A stretch of DNA of 50,199 nucleotides, from the NCBI RefSeq assembly GCF_004358095.2, contig NZ_SMZJ02000014.1, forward strand, positions 1-50,199. The letters run 5' to 3'. Below are positions 8,772 through 16,637 of the stretch, piece after piece. The DNA comes from Seonamhaeicola sediminis (GTDB lineage Bacteria > Bacteroidota > Bacteroidia > Flavobacteriales > Flavobacteriaceae). How positions within the stretch are numbered: the stretch's first letter is position 1; each line of letters opens with the position of its first letter. A program made the position numbers and the translations under genes. A model generated the notes under the pieces. The model had not been told where the DNA came from and did not search any database. It saw only the letters and a program-made list of their open reading frames with translations.

Positions 8772-10028
8772 ATGAAGAAACAAATTATTATAGCTTTAAC
8801 ACTAGCGATATGCAGCTTTTCATTTGCCCAAAAGAAAGAACTGAAAGCTGTTGAAAAAGCTATTAAAGGGACTAACTATTCTGAAGCTAAGGCAGCTTTA
8901 GCGCAAGCGGAAGCTTTGCTTGATGCCATGGACGAAAAGACAAAGGACAAATATTATTATTTAAAAGCTCAAGCCTTTTATTCTGGAGGCGCTGGTAGTC
9001 TAAAAGATTATGATATAGCTCTTGAAAGTTTAAGTAATGTACAGTCTTTATATACTAATGAGATAACTGAATTAAAACAGGGTATGACTAATGCGCTTCT
9101 AACAAAGGGAAACAAAGCTTACGAAGGAAAAGACTTTTCTAAAGCGTCAAAATACTTTGAAAAAGCGTATGGAGTATCAAAAAAAGATACAGTGTATCTA
9201 TACTACGCTGCAGCAACTGCTGTTAATGTACAAGAGTTTGATAGAGCGCTAAAATTTTATGAAGAACTAAAAAAAGTGGGATACACTGGTATAACTACCG
9301 AATACTGTGCTATTGATGTAACTACTCAAAAAGAAGAGATTTTCCCTAATAAACAAATGAGGGATATTTCAATTAAGACAAAAACTCATAAAGATCCTTT
9401 TGAGAAGAATACAGATTCTAAAAAGCCTGAAATTGTAAAGAATGTTGCCTTAATATATGTGAGTCAAGGTAATAATGAGAAGGCAATTGAGGCCATGAAA
9501 GATGCAAGAGCAGAGACTCCTGATGATGTAAATTTATTGCTTACGGAAGCCAATATTTACTTTAAAATGGGTAATACAGAGAAGTTCAAGAGTTTGTTAG
9601 AGGAGGCAACTAAAATGGATCCTAAAAATCCAGAATTACAATATAACTTGGGTGTAATTTCGGCTGACTCTGGAGAAGATGCTCAAGCTAGAGCGTATTA
9701 TGAAAAAGCAATAGAATTAGATCCAAACTATATTAATGCTTATATCAATTTATCAGCTTTAATTTTAGGTAAAGAAGAGTCTATTATTAAAGAAATGAAT
9801 GGCTTAGGAACATCTGCTGCAGATGATAGGCGTTATGAAGAATTAAGAGAGGAGAGACAAGCTATATATAGAAAAGCAGTACCTTACCTTTCAAAAGCAC
9901 TTAGTATAGATCCAGAAAGCATCAGTGCGGCTAAAACCTTAATGAATATTTATAGTATTTTAGGAGAAACAGATAAATATAAAGAAATGAAAGAAGTTGT
10001 TGAAGCTCTTGAAGCATCAGCAAACTAG
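8772..10028 (+). CDS. secreted tetratricopeptide repeat protein
   Basis: The 418-residue product begins with a Sec signal peptide (MKKQIIIALTLAICSFSFAQ), probably cut before Q20, so it should be periplasmic. The rest is helical TPR-type sequence. Clear repeat units include KASKYFEKAYGVSK (about 124-137), NPELQYNLGVISADSGEDA (~285-303) and ARAYYEKAIELDPNYINAY (~304-322). TPR proteins scaffold protein complexes; no enzymatic motif is present and the partner is unknown. It follows gyrA by 17 bases and ends at a strong bidirectional terminator. Genes of this kind directly after gyrA are usual in Flavobacteriaceae as far as I recall, but the function is not established. Confidence 0.85.
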   Translation: MKKQIIIALTLAICSFSFAQKKELKAVEKAIKGTNYSEAKAALAQAEALLDAMDEKTKDKYYYLKAQAFYSGGAGSLKDYDIALESLSNVQSLYTNEITELKQGMTNALLTKGNKAYEGKDFSKASKYFEKAYGVSKKDTVYLYYAAATAVNVQEFDRALKFYEELKKVGYTGITTEYCAIDVTTQKEEIFPNKQMRDISIKTKTHKDPFEKNTDSKKPEIVKNVALIYVSQGNNEKAIEAMKDARAETPDDVNLLLTEANIYFKMGNTEKFKSLLEEATKMDPKNPELQYNLGVISADSGEDAQARAYYEKAIELDPNYINAYINLSALILGKEESIIKEMNGLGTSAADDRRYEELREERQAIYRKAVPYLSKALSIDPESISAAKTLMNIYSILGETDKYKEMKEVVEALEASAN

Positions 10029-10046
10029 ACTTATACTTCTTAAGAA

Positions 10047-10084
10047 AATAAAAAATCCACTTTTTAAAAAGTGGATTTTTTATT
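10047..10084. terminator. bidirectional terminator, perfect 15-bp inverted repeat
   Basis: AAAAATCCACTTTTT (10051-10065) is followed directly by its exact reverse complement (10066-10080). It lies between the converging TPR and NlpC/P60 genes and provides a T-run in both directions. Confidence 0.85.
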
Positions 10085-10833
10085 TATATTATTTTTTTTA
10101 TGACCCTTAGTTTGTGGGTGTGGGTTCTCTTGTCAACGTTGTATATTCCAGAGTGGTCCAGTCTATCAATTCTCACTTTTCCATGTGCATGAATAATGTA
10201 GTTATCTTTCATGATGATTCCAACATGGGTAATCATCCCTTCGTTATTATCAAAAAAAGCTAAATCACCTGGTTCACTTTCTTCAATAAAACTTAAAGCT
10301 TCTCCTTGTGTAGCTTGTTGTGAAGCGTCTCTTAGTAATTTATAACCATTAAGCTTATAGACCATTTGAGTAAATCCAGAGCAATCTATTCCAAAGGGTG
10401 TTTTACCTCCCCATAAATATGGTGTTCCTAAATACAAAAAAGCTGTTTTTATAATATTTCCCTTATCAATTTTCCCTTCAATTATATTGCCATCATGAGA
10501 ATGGTTTAAAAGAGATAATCCGTTTAAGGATGACCCAATTAAAATAGGGTGTAATTGACCATCAGAATTTTGAATAAACTCCACTAAATCATGAGAAAGT
10601 TTAGGTGTTTCCTTATTTAAAGCATTATAGTTGTCTTCAGGGATTTCTAGGTACTGCTTGTTGTCTATCCAACCTTCATACTTATCAAAAGCCATCCTAA
10701 TTTTACTCCAATGCTTACGCTGTTCTAATACTTTAAAAAAATCGCCATATAACACTTGAGAGACAAGTTCGCTAGTATCAGCAGGTTCATTTCTTAATGG
10801 TACAACACTTAAATTACAAATTCCGTACTGCAT
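10084..10833 (-). CDS. SH3-NlpC/P60 cell-wall peptidase
   Basis: The 249-residue product combines bacterial SH3-like domains (about 1-125) with an NlpC/P60 cysteine peptidase domain (about 128-249). This is the layout of gamma-D-glutamyl-L-diamino acid endopeptidases such as YkfC, which cut peptidoglycan peptides. The catalytic triad is visible as C151 in GIDCSGF, H203 in THVGII and H215 in YIIHAHG. PYLWGG ahead of the cysteine is also typical. No signal peptide is present, so it may act in the cytoplasm on recycled muropeptides; that location is an inference. It starts 9 bases after the stop of the thiolase gene, so the two are probably cotranscribed. Confidence 0.9.
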   Translation of the reverse strand: MQYGICNLSVVPLRNEPADTSELVSQVLYGDFFKVLEQRKHWSKIRMAFDKYEGWIDNKQYLEIPEDNYNALNKETPKLSHDLVEFIQNSDGQLHPILIGSSLNGLSLLNHSHDGNIIEGKIDKGNIIKTAFLYLGTPYLWGGKTPFGIDCSGFTQMVYKLNGYKLLRDASQQATQGEALSFIEESEPGDLAFFDNNEGMITHVGIIMKDNYIIHAHGKVRIDRLDHSGIYNVDKRTHTHKLRVIKKII

Positions 10834-10842
10834 TAAATCAAC

Positions 10843-12021
10843 TTAATTTCTTTCTAAAATAATTGCTGATGCTCCACCGCCTCCGTTGCATATAGTTGCT
10901 GCACCAATTTTAGCATTTTTCTGTTCCAAAACGTTTACTAGGGTTACAATAATTCTAGCTCCAGAACAACCTAGAGGATGTCCTAAAGACACGGCACCAC
11001 CATTAACATTTACTTTAGAACCATCAATTCCCAGTATTTTCATATTAGCTAACCCAACCACAGAAAAAGCTTCATTGAACTCAAAAAAGTCAACATCTTC
11101 TATTGTGATATCTGCTTTTGCCAAGGCTTTTGGTAGCGCTTTTGCGGGAGCGGTTGTAAACCATTTTGGTTCTTGTGCAGCATCGGCGTAACTTTTTATT
11201 GTTGCAAGTGGTTTTAATCCTAATTCTTGTGCCTTTTCCTTACTCATTAAAACCATAGCAGCTGCACCATCATTTATTGTTGATGCGTTGGCAGCCGTTA
11301 CGGTTCCTTCTTTTGTGAAAGCGGGACGCAAGCTTGGAATTTTATCTATTTTAATATTAGTAAACTCCTCATCTTGTTTAACTAAAATAGGCTCACCACG
11401 TCTTTGAGGAACTTCAACTGGAATAACTTCATTATTGAATTTACCAGTTTCCCAAGCTTTGGCAGATTTATTATAAGATTCAATAGCAAAAGCATCTTGG
11501 TCTTCTCTAGAAAAATTATATTCTTTAGCACAAGCATCTGCGTAAACACCCATGGCATTCTGATCATAAGCATCTACTAAACCATCTTTTTGCATACCAT
11601 CAATTAATGTAGCAGAACCAAATTTAGTTCCTGTTCTGGCATGTAAATAATGTGGTATTAAGCTCATGTTTTCCATTCCTCCAGCAACAATAATTTCAGT
11701 ATCTCCTAAAGCAATACTTTGGGTAGCTTGAATAACAGTTTTCATACCAGAAGCACACACTTTATTTATGGTTGTGCAGGGTACTGAATTTGGTATCCCT
11801 GCGTAAATTGCAGCTTGTCTTGCGGGCGCTTGACCTGTTCCTGCTTGTACCACATTACCCATTAAAACTTCATCAACTAATTCTGGTTTCAAATTAATTT
11901 TGTCTAAAGCACCTTTAATAGCTATGGCTCCTAATTTTGGAGCAGAAATAGTAGATAATGAACCAAGAAAACTACCAATTGGTGTTCTCGCAGCAGAAAC
12001 AATAACTACATCTTTAATCAT
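10843..12021 (-). CDS. acetyl-CoA C-acetyltransferase (thiolase)
   Basis: Thiolase II joins two acetyl-CoA to acetoacetyl-CoA, or cleaves it in the reverse direction, in short-chain acyl and ketone metabolism. The 392-residue length is standard. The nucleophile is C89 in NKVCASGMK. The catalytic H348 lies in GHPLGCSGAR and C378 in ICNGGGGAS. Both thiolase halves are complete. It is the first gene of a two-gene unit with the NlpC/P60 peptidase and is divergent from the HD-domain gene. Substrate chain length cannot be read from the sequence, so atoB/phaA-type naming is left open. Confidence 0.93.
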   Translation of the reverse strand: MIKDVVIVSAARTPIGSFLGSLSTISAPKLGAIAIKGALDKINLKPELVDEVLMGNVVQAGTGQAPARQAAIYAGIPNSVPCTTINKVCASGMKTVIQATQSIALGDTEIIVAGGMENMSLIPHYLHARTGTKFGSATLIDGMQKDGLVDAYDQNAMGVYADACAKEYNFSREDQDAFAIESYNKSAKAWETGKFNNEVIPVEVPQRRGEPILVKQDEEFTNIKIDKIPSLRPAFTKEGTVTAANASTINDGAAAMVLMSKEKAQELGLKPLATIKSYADAAQEPKWFTTAPAKALPKALAKADITIEDVDFFEFNEAFSVVGLANMKILGIDGSKVNVNGGAVSLGHPLGCSGARIIVTLVNVLEQKNAKIGAATICNGGGGASAIILERN

Positions 12022-12119
12022 TTTTTAAGCGTTTGAATGACCTGCAACGAAAATAATGATTTTAAAGGAATTTAGAATGATTCTTGTACAGATAAAAAAC
12101 TTAAAACCCGAGAATTTAC

Positions 12120-12127
12120 TACATTTG
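12120..12127 (+). promoter_or_regulatory. Bacteroidota -7 promoter element for the HD-domain gene
   Basis: TACATTTG matches TAnnTTTG exactly, 18 bases before the ATG at 12146. I see no TTG at the usual -33 spacing, so only half of the promoter is supported. Confidence 0.4.
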
Positions 12128-12145
12128 AAAACATTAACTTATTAG

Positions 12146-14194
12146 ATGAAAGACTTTGTAAATAAACTATACAGAAACCATTCGCTAATTTATAAAGCAC
12201 TATTATTTGTATCAACAACATTTTTGATTGTTTATCTTTTTCCTAAAAGCGGAAAGTTTAAGTATAATTTTGAGAAGGGGAAGCCTTGGCAATCTGAGAA
12301 TTTGTTGGCACCATTTGACTTTGCTATTAAAAAAACAGATGATGAGATTAACGCCGAAAAGCAAGCTATAACAGAAGAGGCAGTTCTTTATTTTATTGTT
12401 GATAGTATTGTAAAACCTAGAGTGAAAAATAACTTTGAAAATTCTTTTTCAGAGGTATTTTCAGATTCAATCCCCGCAAAAAAAATAAGTCATTTACAAC
12501 ACGTTGGTAATGATATATTAAATGAATTATATCTATTTGGAATATTAAATGAAGATTATAATTTTTCTGAGAAAAGAACAGTAGCTATTTTAAAAGAGCG
12601 TACCAAAATACAGGATGCACTTTTCTCAAATTTAGTAAAGCAAATTCAAGTGTCCTCCGTTATCGATAAGGTTTTAAATAGGAATAATTTAATTAATTAT
12701 AAAGCTGATTTTACTTCGTTATTTTTCGATTTGGTTGAACCAAATTTAAACTATGATAAATCGTTTACAGATAAAGTCATTCAAGAGGAATTAGACAAGA
12801 TATCATACACCAGAGGTAGTGTAGCAAAGGGAACACTCATAATATCAAAAGGTGAAGTTGTTGAAGGCGATAAGTACCAAAAATTAGAATCGTTACGATC
12901 TGAATATGAATCACAAGTATGGAATGAATCAAATTATAATTGGGTTTTATTTGCTTATGCACTATTGGTGGCATTAGCAATGTTAATGTTGCTATTGTTT
13001 TTAAGAAAGTACAGAAGTGAAGTTTATGAAAACAATACTAAAGTAACGTTTATTTTCTTTAATATTTTACTACTCATTTTTTTAACCACATTTGTTGTTA
13101 ACTACAATTCTAAATACATATATATAGTTCCCATTTGTGTATTGCCATTAGTTTTAAAAGCTTTTTTTGATGCTAGATTGGGGTTGTTTACTCATGTGCT
13201 AACAGTATTGCTTTTAGGGTTTATAGTTCCTAATAGTTATGAGTATATGTTTCTACAAATTATTGCAGGAATAGTAACTATTTTAACAGTTTCAGAACTT
13301 TATAAACGAGCCAATTTGTTTATCTCTGTTGGGCAGATTACACTTATATACATCATTGCTTATTTTGCTTTTTTTGTAATTCATGAAGGCAGTGTAGAGA
13401 CTTTAAAATGGGAAACTTTTATTTGGTTTGTACTTTGTGGGTTGGCTACACTTTTTGTACAGCCACTTATTTATGCTTATGAAAAGTTATTTGGATTGGT
13501 TTCTGATGTTTCTCTTTTAGAGCTTTCAGATACAAATTCTAAATTACTTAAAGAACTTTCAGATAAGGCGCCCGGTACATTTCATCATTCATTAAATGTG
13601 GCAAATTTAGCTGAAGCATCTGCGAACGAAATTGGTGCTAATGCTATGTTGGTTAGGGTAGGCGCGTTGTACCATGATATTGGTAAAATGAAGAATCCAA
13701 CCTATTTTACAGAGAATCAATCTACAGGGATAAATCCTCATGATGAATTATCTTCAAAAGAAAGTGCTCAAATTATTATTGACCATGTTATTAATGGTAT
13801 TGAAATTGCCAAAAAAAATAATTTACCAGATAGGGTTATAGATTTTATTAGAACTCACCACGGAACCAGTGTGGTTTATTATTTCTATCAGCAAGAACAG
13901 CAAGATTATGACGATGTTGATAAGACTGATTTTAGTTATCCTGGACCTAAACCCTTTAGTAAAGAAACGGCTATTTTAATGATGTGTGATAGTATAGAAG
14001 CGGCATCAAAAAGTTTAAAAGAACCAACGTCTACAAAAATTGATGCTTTTGTTGAAAGTATTATAGATAGGCAAATAGAAGAGGGTCAATTCTTAAATGC
14101 TAATATTACCTTTAAAGAGATTCAATCTATTAAAAAAGTGCTTAAAAATAAGTTGGCTAATATTTACCATTTACGTATTGAGTATCCAGAATAA
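12146..14194 (+). CDS. 7TM-HD cyclic-di-nucleotide phosphodiesterase (PgpH-like)
   Basis: This 682-residue membrane protein has the 7TMR-HDED plus HD layout of PgpH, which hydrolyses c-di-AMP. There is one N-terminal helix (about 16-33), a ~220-residue extracytoplasmic domain (35-260), a block of membrane helices (about 262-455), and a cytoplasmic HD domain (about 485-660). HD residues are seen in GTFHHSLNVA, YHDIGKM (H510, D511) and RTHHG (H571, H572). The usual name in Bacteroidota is HDIG domain-containing protein. c-di-AMP as substrate is inferred from the family. It is transcribed alone, just upstream of the tRNA cluster. Confidence 0.9.
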   Translation: MKDFVNKLYRNHSLIYKALLFVSTTFLIVYLFPKSGKFKYNFEKGKPWQSENLLAPFDFAIKKTDDEINAEKQAITEEAVLYFIVDSIVKPRVKNNFENSFSEVFSDSIPAKKISHLQHVGNDILNELYLFGILNEDYNFSEKRTVAILKERTKIQDALFSNLVKQIQVSSVIDKVLNRNNLINYKADFTSLFFDLVEPNLNYDKSFTDKVIQEELDKISYTRGSVAKGTLIISKGEVVEGDKYQKLESLRSEYESQVWNESNYNWVLFAYALLVALAMLMLLLFLRKYRSEVYENNTKVTFIFFNILLLIFLTTFVVNYNSKYIYIVPICVLPLVLKAFFDARLGLFTHVLTVLLLGFIVPNSYEYMFLQIIAGIVTILTVSELYKRANLFISVGQITLIYIIAYFAFFVIHEGSVETLKWETFIWFVLCGLATLFVQPLIYAYEKLFGLVSDVSLLELSDTNSKLLKELSDKAPGTFHHSLNVANLAEASANEIGANAMLVRVGALYHDIGKMKNPTYFTENQSTGINPHDELSSKESAQIIIDHVINGIEIAKKNNLPDRVIDFIRTHHGTSVVYYFYQQEQQDYDDVDKTDFSYPGPKPFSKETAILMMCDSIEAASKSLKEPTSTKIDAFVESIIDRQIEEGQFLNANITFKEIQSIKKVLKNKLANIYHLRIEYPE

Positions 14195-14220
14195 ATTTTA
14201 CAAAAAAATAAATAAAATAG

Positions 14221-14251
14221 TTGCGTTCTTTTAAAGGATGAATTACATTTG
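14221..14251 (+). promoter_or_regulatory. promoter of the tRNA cluster
   Basis: TTG (14221-14223), a 20-base spacer and TACATTTG (14244-14251) match the Bacteroidota housekeeping promoter TTG-N~20-TAnnTTTG. Transcription should begin around 14255, about 60 bases before tRNA-Ser. A small hairpin, TGCAAT-TTTT-ATTGCA (14281-14296), lies in the leader and may be removed during tRNA maturation. Confidence 0.75.
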
Positions 14252-14315
14252 CACCCGCCTGAACAATTAAGGTTTAGGAGTGCAATTTTTATTGCAAAGG
14301 TTCTTAAAGAAAATA

Positions 14316-14399
14316 GGAGAGGTGCCAGAGTGGTAATGGAGCAGATTGCTAATCTGTCAGCGCGTAAGTGCTGCCCGGGTTCGAATCCCGGTCTCTCCG
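14316..14399 (+). tRNA. tRNA-Ser (GCU)
   Basis: GGAGAGG at the 5' end pairs with TCTCTCC at 14392-14398, with one G-U pair. The anticodon loop TTGCTAA sits between CAGAT and ATCTG and gives GCU, which reads AGC/AGU. A long variable arm marks a class II tRNA, and the discriminator base is G, as expected for serine. CCA is not encoded; the following bases are CA then T. Confidence 0.95.
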
Positions 14400-14413
14400 C
14401 ATTTTTAACCTAT

Positions 14414-14488
14414 CGGGGTGTAGCGTAGCCCGGTCATCGCGCCTGCTTTGGGAGCAGGAGGTCGCAGGTTCGAATCCTGCCACCCCGA
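14414..14488 (+). tRNA. tRNA-Pro (UGG)
   Basis: The acceptor CGGGGTG pairs perfectly with CACCCCG (14481-14487). The anticodon loop TTTGGGA between CCTGC and GCAGG gives UGG, reading CCN proline codons. The GGTTCGAATCC T-arm is intact. CCA is not encoded. Confidence 0.95.
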
Positions 14489-14502
14489 CACTATGAATTA
14501 CT

Positions 14503-14576
14503 GGTCGCGTAGCTCAGCTGGATAGAGCATCTGCCTTCTAAGCAGACGGTCACAGGTTCGAATCCTGTCGCGATCA
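14503..14576 (+). tRNA. tRNA-Arg (UCU)
   Basis: The acceptor GGTCGCG pairs with CGCGATC (14569-14575) with one G-U pair. The anticodon loop CTTCTAA within TCTGC/GCAGA gives UCU, reading AGA/AGG, the main arginine codons of AT-rich genomes. CCA is not encoded. It is the last gene of the cluster, before a hairpin terminator. Confidence 0.95.
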
Positions 14577-14580
14577 CTTC

Positions 14581-14612
14581 AATCCTCACTAGAATTAGTG
14601 GGGATTTGTTGT
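14581..14612 (+). terminator. terminator of the tRNA cluster
   Basis: AATCCTCACTA (14581-14591) pairs with TAGTGGGGATT (14596-14606) through one G-U pair and a GAAT loop. A T-rich run follows. Its 3' arm overlaps the TTTG (14605-14608) that may be the -33 element of the next gene. Confidence 0.75.
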
Positions 14613-14634
14613 TTTTAAATGTTTCATATTTTTG
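14605..14634 (+). promoter_or_regulatory. promoter of the SpoU methylase gene, leaderless arrangement
   Basis: TTTG (14605-14608), an 18-base spacer and TATTTTTG (14627-14634) fit the Bacteroidota consensus. The ATG at 14639 lies only four bases after the -7 element, so the predicted transcript start falls at or next to the start codon. Confidence 0.5.
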
Positions 14635-14638
14635 CATT

Positions 14639-15097
14639 ATGAATGACAATTTTGTAAACGAATTTTTTGGAATAGGTATTCAAAATGGAAAAACACCTGA
14701 AAATCTTGGGGTTTTATGGCGATCTGCTCAGAATTTAGGTGCTAGTTTTATTTTTACTATTGGAAACCGTTATGCTAAACAGGCTTGTGATACTCACAAT
14801 GCTGTAAAGTCAATGCCTTATTTTCATTATGAAACGTTTGATGAGTTTTTTATTAATTTACCTAAAGGCGCACGATTAGTAGGGGTAGAACTTACCAATG
14901 ATGCTGAATCTTTGGAAACCTTTCATCACCCTAGACGTTGTGTGTATCTGTTAGGAGCCGAAGATCATGGCTTATCAAAACAAGCCATTGAAAAATCACA
15001 TTTTTTGGTAAAATTTAAATCCAAATTAAGTTTAAATGTGTCTGTTGCAGGTAGTATAGTCATGTACGATAGGGGTATAGATAAGCCAAGGTCTTAA
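14639..15097 (+). CDS. SpoU/TrmH-family RNA methyltransferase
   Basis: This is a small SPOUT enzyme that transfers a methyl group from S-adenosylmethionine to RNA, probably to a ribose 2'-OH as in TrmH relatives. The product is 152 residues, a minimal SpoU domain with no extra RNA-binding domain. Motif 1 shows N22 and R28 (ENLGVLWRSAQNLGA), motif 2 is YLLGAEDHGLS (103-113), and motif 3 is SLNVSVAGSI (131-140). The frame is open upstream to a TTG at 14606, but that lies inside the tRNA terminator, so I chose the ATG at 14639. Its TAA shares the bases TTAA (15094-15097) with the stop of the convergent gene. The target RNA is unknown. Confidence 0.9.
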   Translation: MNDNFVNEFFGIGIQNGKTPENLGVLWRSAQNLGASFIFTIGNRYAKQACDTHNAVKSMPYFHYETFDEFFINLPKGARLVGVELTNDAESLETFHHPRRCVYLLGAEDHGLSKQAIEKSHFLVKFKSKLSLNVSVAGSIVMYDRGIDKPRS

Positions 15098-15450
15098 TTT
15101 AAATCTTTATTTTCTTTAACTCTATAGCAACGTTCAGTTCCAATAAAATTTGGGTCTCCATGTTTCTCAGACCAAAATCCTTCAAGTAAATCTTTAGAAA
15201 GACATTTATATACAGCCACTCCTTTAAATACACTGTTATCATCTCCTTTATAGTTAAAGTTTATAACAAGAATATTATCTTTAAAAAAACCATAACCCAA
15301 TTGTTCTTGCCAATCATTTATAAGCCATTTAGCTCTAATTCTGTAATAATCATCAAGGATTAATGTTAGTATGCCTTTATATGTGTTTGCGTCTGCAGTT
15401 TGATTACTCCCAACAACCGTATATTCACCTTCTAGTTCTTGCGCTGTCAT
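15094..15450 (-). CDS. small uncharacterised protein (118 aa)
   Basis: I do not recognise a family. The 118-residue product has no signal peptide and no membrane helix. It alternates beta-like stretches (EGEYTVVGSN, YKGILTLILDDYYRIRAKWLI, NILVINFNYKG, FKGVAVYKCL) and ends FIGTERCYRVKENKDLN, suggesting a small beta-barrel or lipocalin-like fold; that is a guess from pattern only. It starts two bases after the stop of the methyltransferase gene, so it is very likely translated from the same mRNA. Its stop codon overlaps that of the convergent SpoU gene. Confidence 0.75.
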   Translation of the reverse strand: MTAQELEGEYTVVGSNQTADANTYKGILTLILDDYYRIRAKWLINDWQEQLGYGFFKDNILVINFNYKGDDNSVFKGVAVYKCLSKDLLEGFWSEKHGDPNFIGTERCYRVKENKDLN

Positions 15451-15452
15451 TT

Positions 15453-16631
15453 TTATTTAAGCTTTTTGCAAATAATAACTATTTTTTTGTTCTTTAAATC
15501 TGTTGTGAAAAATATATATGTATCACCACCATCCTTTATGTTAAGTTTTTTTCTGATATGCTGCACGGTTTCAGGGAAATTACGTGTGGTTACATTAGCT
15601 TTAGCTATACCTAACTTTTTAAAATCTTTTTTGTTAAAGTTGATGATTTTCTCAATTTTAAATGACCTTCCTGGGAAATCTATTGGTGCGTGTGAGGTGT
15701 ATAAATGTGAATGTTGGTGCAGTTTGAAAATATTCAACTGAGTTGAAACTTCGTTAAAACCACCAGATTTTAAAATAGCGGCATTAGGTTCAAATAGATA
15801 AGAAAGTGGTTTGCTAAATTGAACTTCATTTTGATTTTTATTTAATATAAATTTAAAATGTACTTCTAAGTTGTTTTTAATGTTAACGGTTTCTACTGCA
15901 ATCTCATCACCAAACCCTTTTTCTAAAACCCATAACACTTCTTTTACTTCGTTATTAATAGCAATAACATGAATGGTTTTTACAGATTGCAATTCATTTA
16001 TACCTACAGAAACATCTAACAGAGGTGATGTTTTTATTAATATATTTTTTGATTTTTCAAAGATTAAATTAAGATGTTTAGGCACATTTGGTAAACAGTC
16101 CTTTAGGAAAAAGACTTTTCCTTTAATATCATGCCTTCGAGAGGGGTCTATGTATATCCAATCGAACTTCTTTTTATTCGATTTTAAATACGAAATACCA
16201 TCAATATGTAATGTTTCAATATTATTTACAGAAAGTTGCTGGTAATTGAGGGAAACAATTTTTGATAGGTTTTCATTGATTTCGCAATGTATTACGTGGT
16301 TAAAATTTTTTGCAAAATAATAACTGTCTACTCCAAAACCACCAGTTAAATCTATAATAGAATTACCAGAAATTAATTGAGATTTGTATCTAGCCGTAAC
16401 TTCTGAAGAAGTCTGTTCGATATTTAGTTTATTAGGAAAATAGATGTTTTTAGCATTGAACCAGGAAGGAAGTTTGTCTTTACATCGCTTTTTGGCTTCA
16501 ATTTGTTCAACAATTTTTTTGGTTTCAACGGCTTCAAAAGGGCTGCCTTTCAGCAATATTGAGGCAATATCTGTATTCAAATTAGCCGAAATAAAGTCTT
16601 GAATTTCAGTATTTAAAAGTGATAAATTCAA
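15453..16631 (-). CDS. class I SAM-dependent methyltransferase, PG_1098-like with THUMP-like domain
   Basis: The 392-residue product has an N-terminal helical part (1-85), a Rossmann methyltransferase core with motif I DLTGGFGVD (94-102) and the motif IV region IDPSRRHD (161-168), and a C-terminal region (about 310-392) that matches the ferredoxin-like/THUMP-like tail of Bacteroidota proteins such as P. gingivalis PG_1098. DPSRR replaces the DPPY/NPPY seen in many RNA and DNA N-methylases, so the target atom is not obvious. RNA modification is inferred from the THUMP-like tail and the neighbours. It follows the AI-2E permease gene by 6 bases and precedes a small gene by 2 bases. Confidence 0.82.
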   Translation of the reverse strand: MNLSLLNTEIQDFISANLNTDIASILLKGSPFEAVETKKIVEQIEAKKRCKDKLPSWFNAKNIYFPNKLNIEQTSSEVTARYKSQLISGNSIIDLTGGFGVDSYYFAKNFNHVIHCEINENLSKIVSLNYQQLSVNNIETLHIDGISYLKSNKKKFDWIYIDPSRRHDIKGKVFFLKDCLPNVPKHLNLIFEKSKNILIKTSPLLDVSVGINELQSVKTIHVIAINNEVKEVLWVLEKGFGDEIAVETVNIKNNLEVHFKFILNKNQNEVQFSKPLSYLFEPNAAILKSGGFNEVSTQLNIFKLHQHSHLYTSHAPIDFPGRSFKIEKIINFNKKDFKKLGIAKANVTTRNFPETVQHIRKKLNIKDGGDTYIFFTTDLKNKKIVIICKKLK

Positions 16632-16637
16632 AAGCTA

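Noticed and set aside
12022-12145. Riboswitch or leader RNA ahead of the HD-domain gene
   Set aside because: The promoter element lies 18 bases from the ATG, leaving no room for a structured leader, and no hairpin pattern is visible.
14316-14576. tRNA cluster as an integration site of a mobile element
   Set aside because: No integrase, no repeat of a tRNA 3' end, and the flanking genes are core genes.
14639-15097. Longer SpoU gene starting at the TTG at 14606
   Set aside because: That start lies inside the tRNA terminator and upstream of the predicted transcript start; the SpoU domain fits the ATG at 14639.
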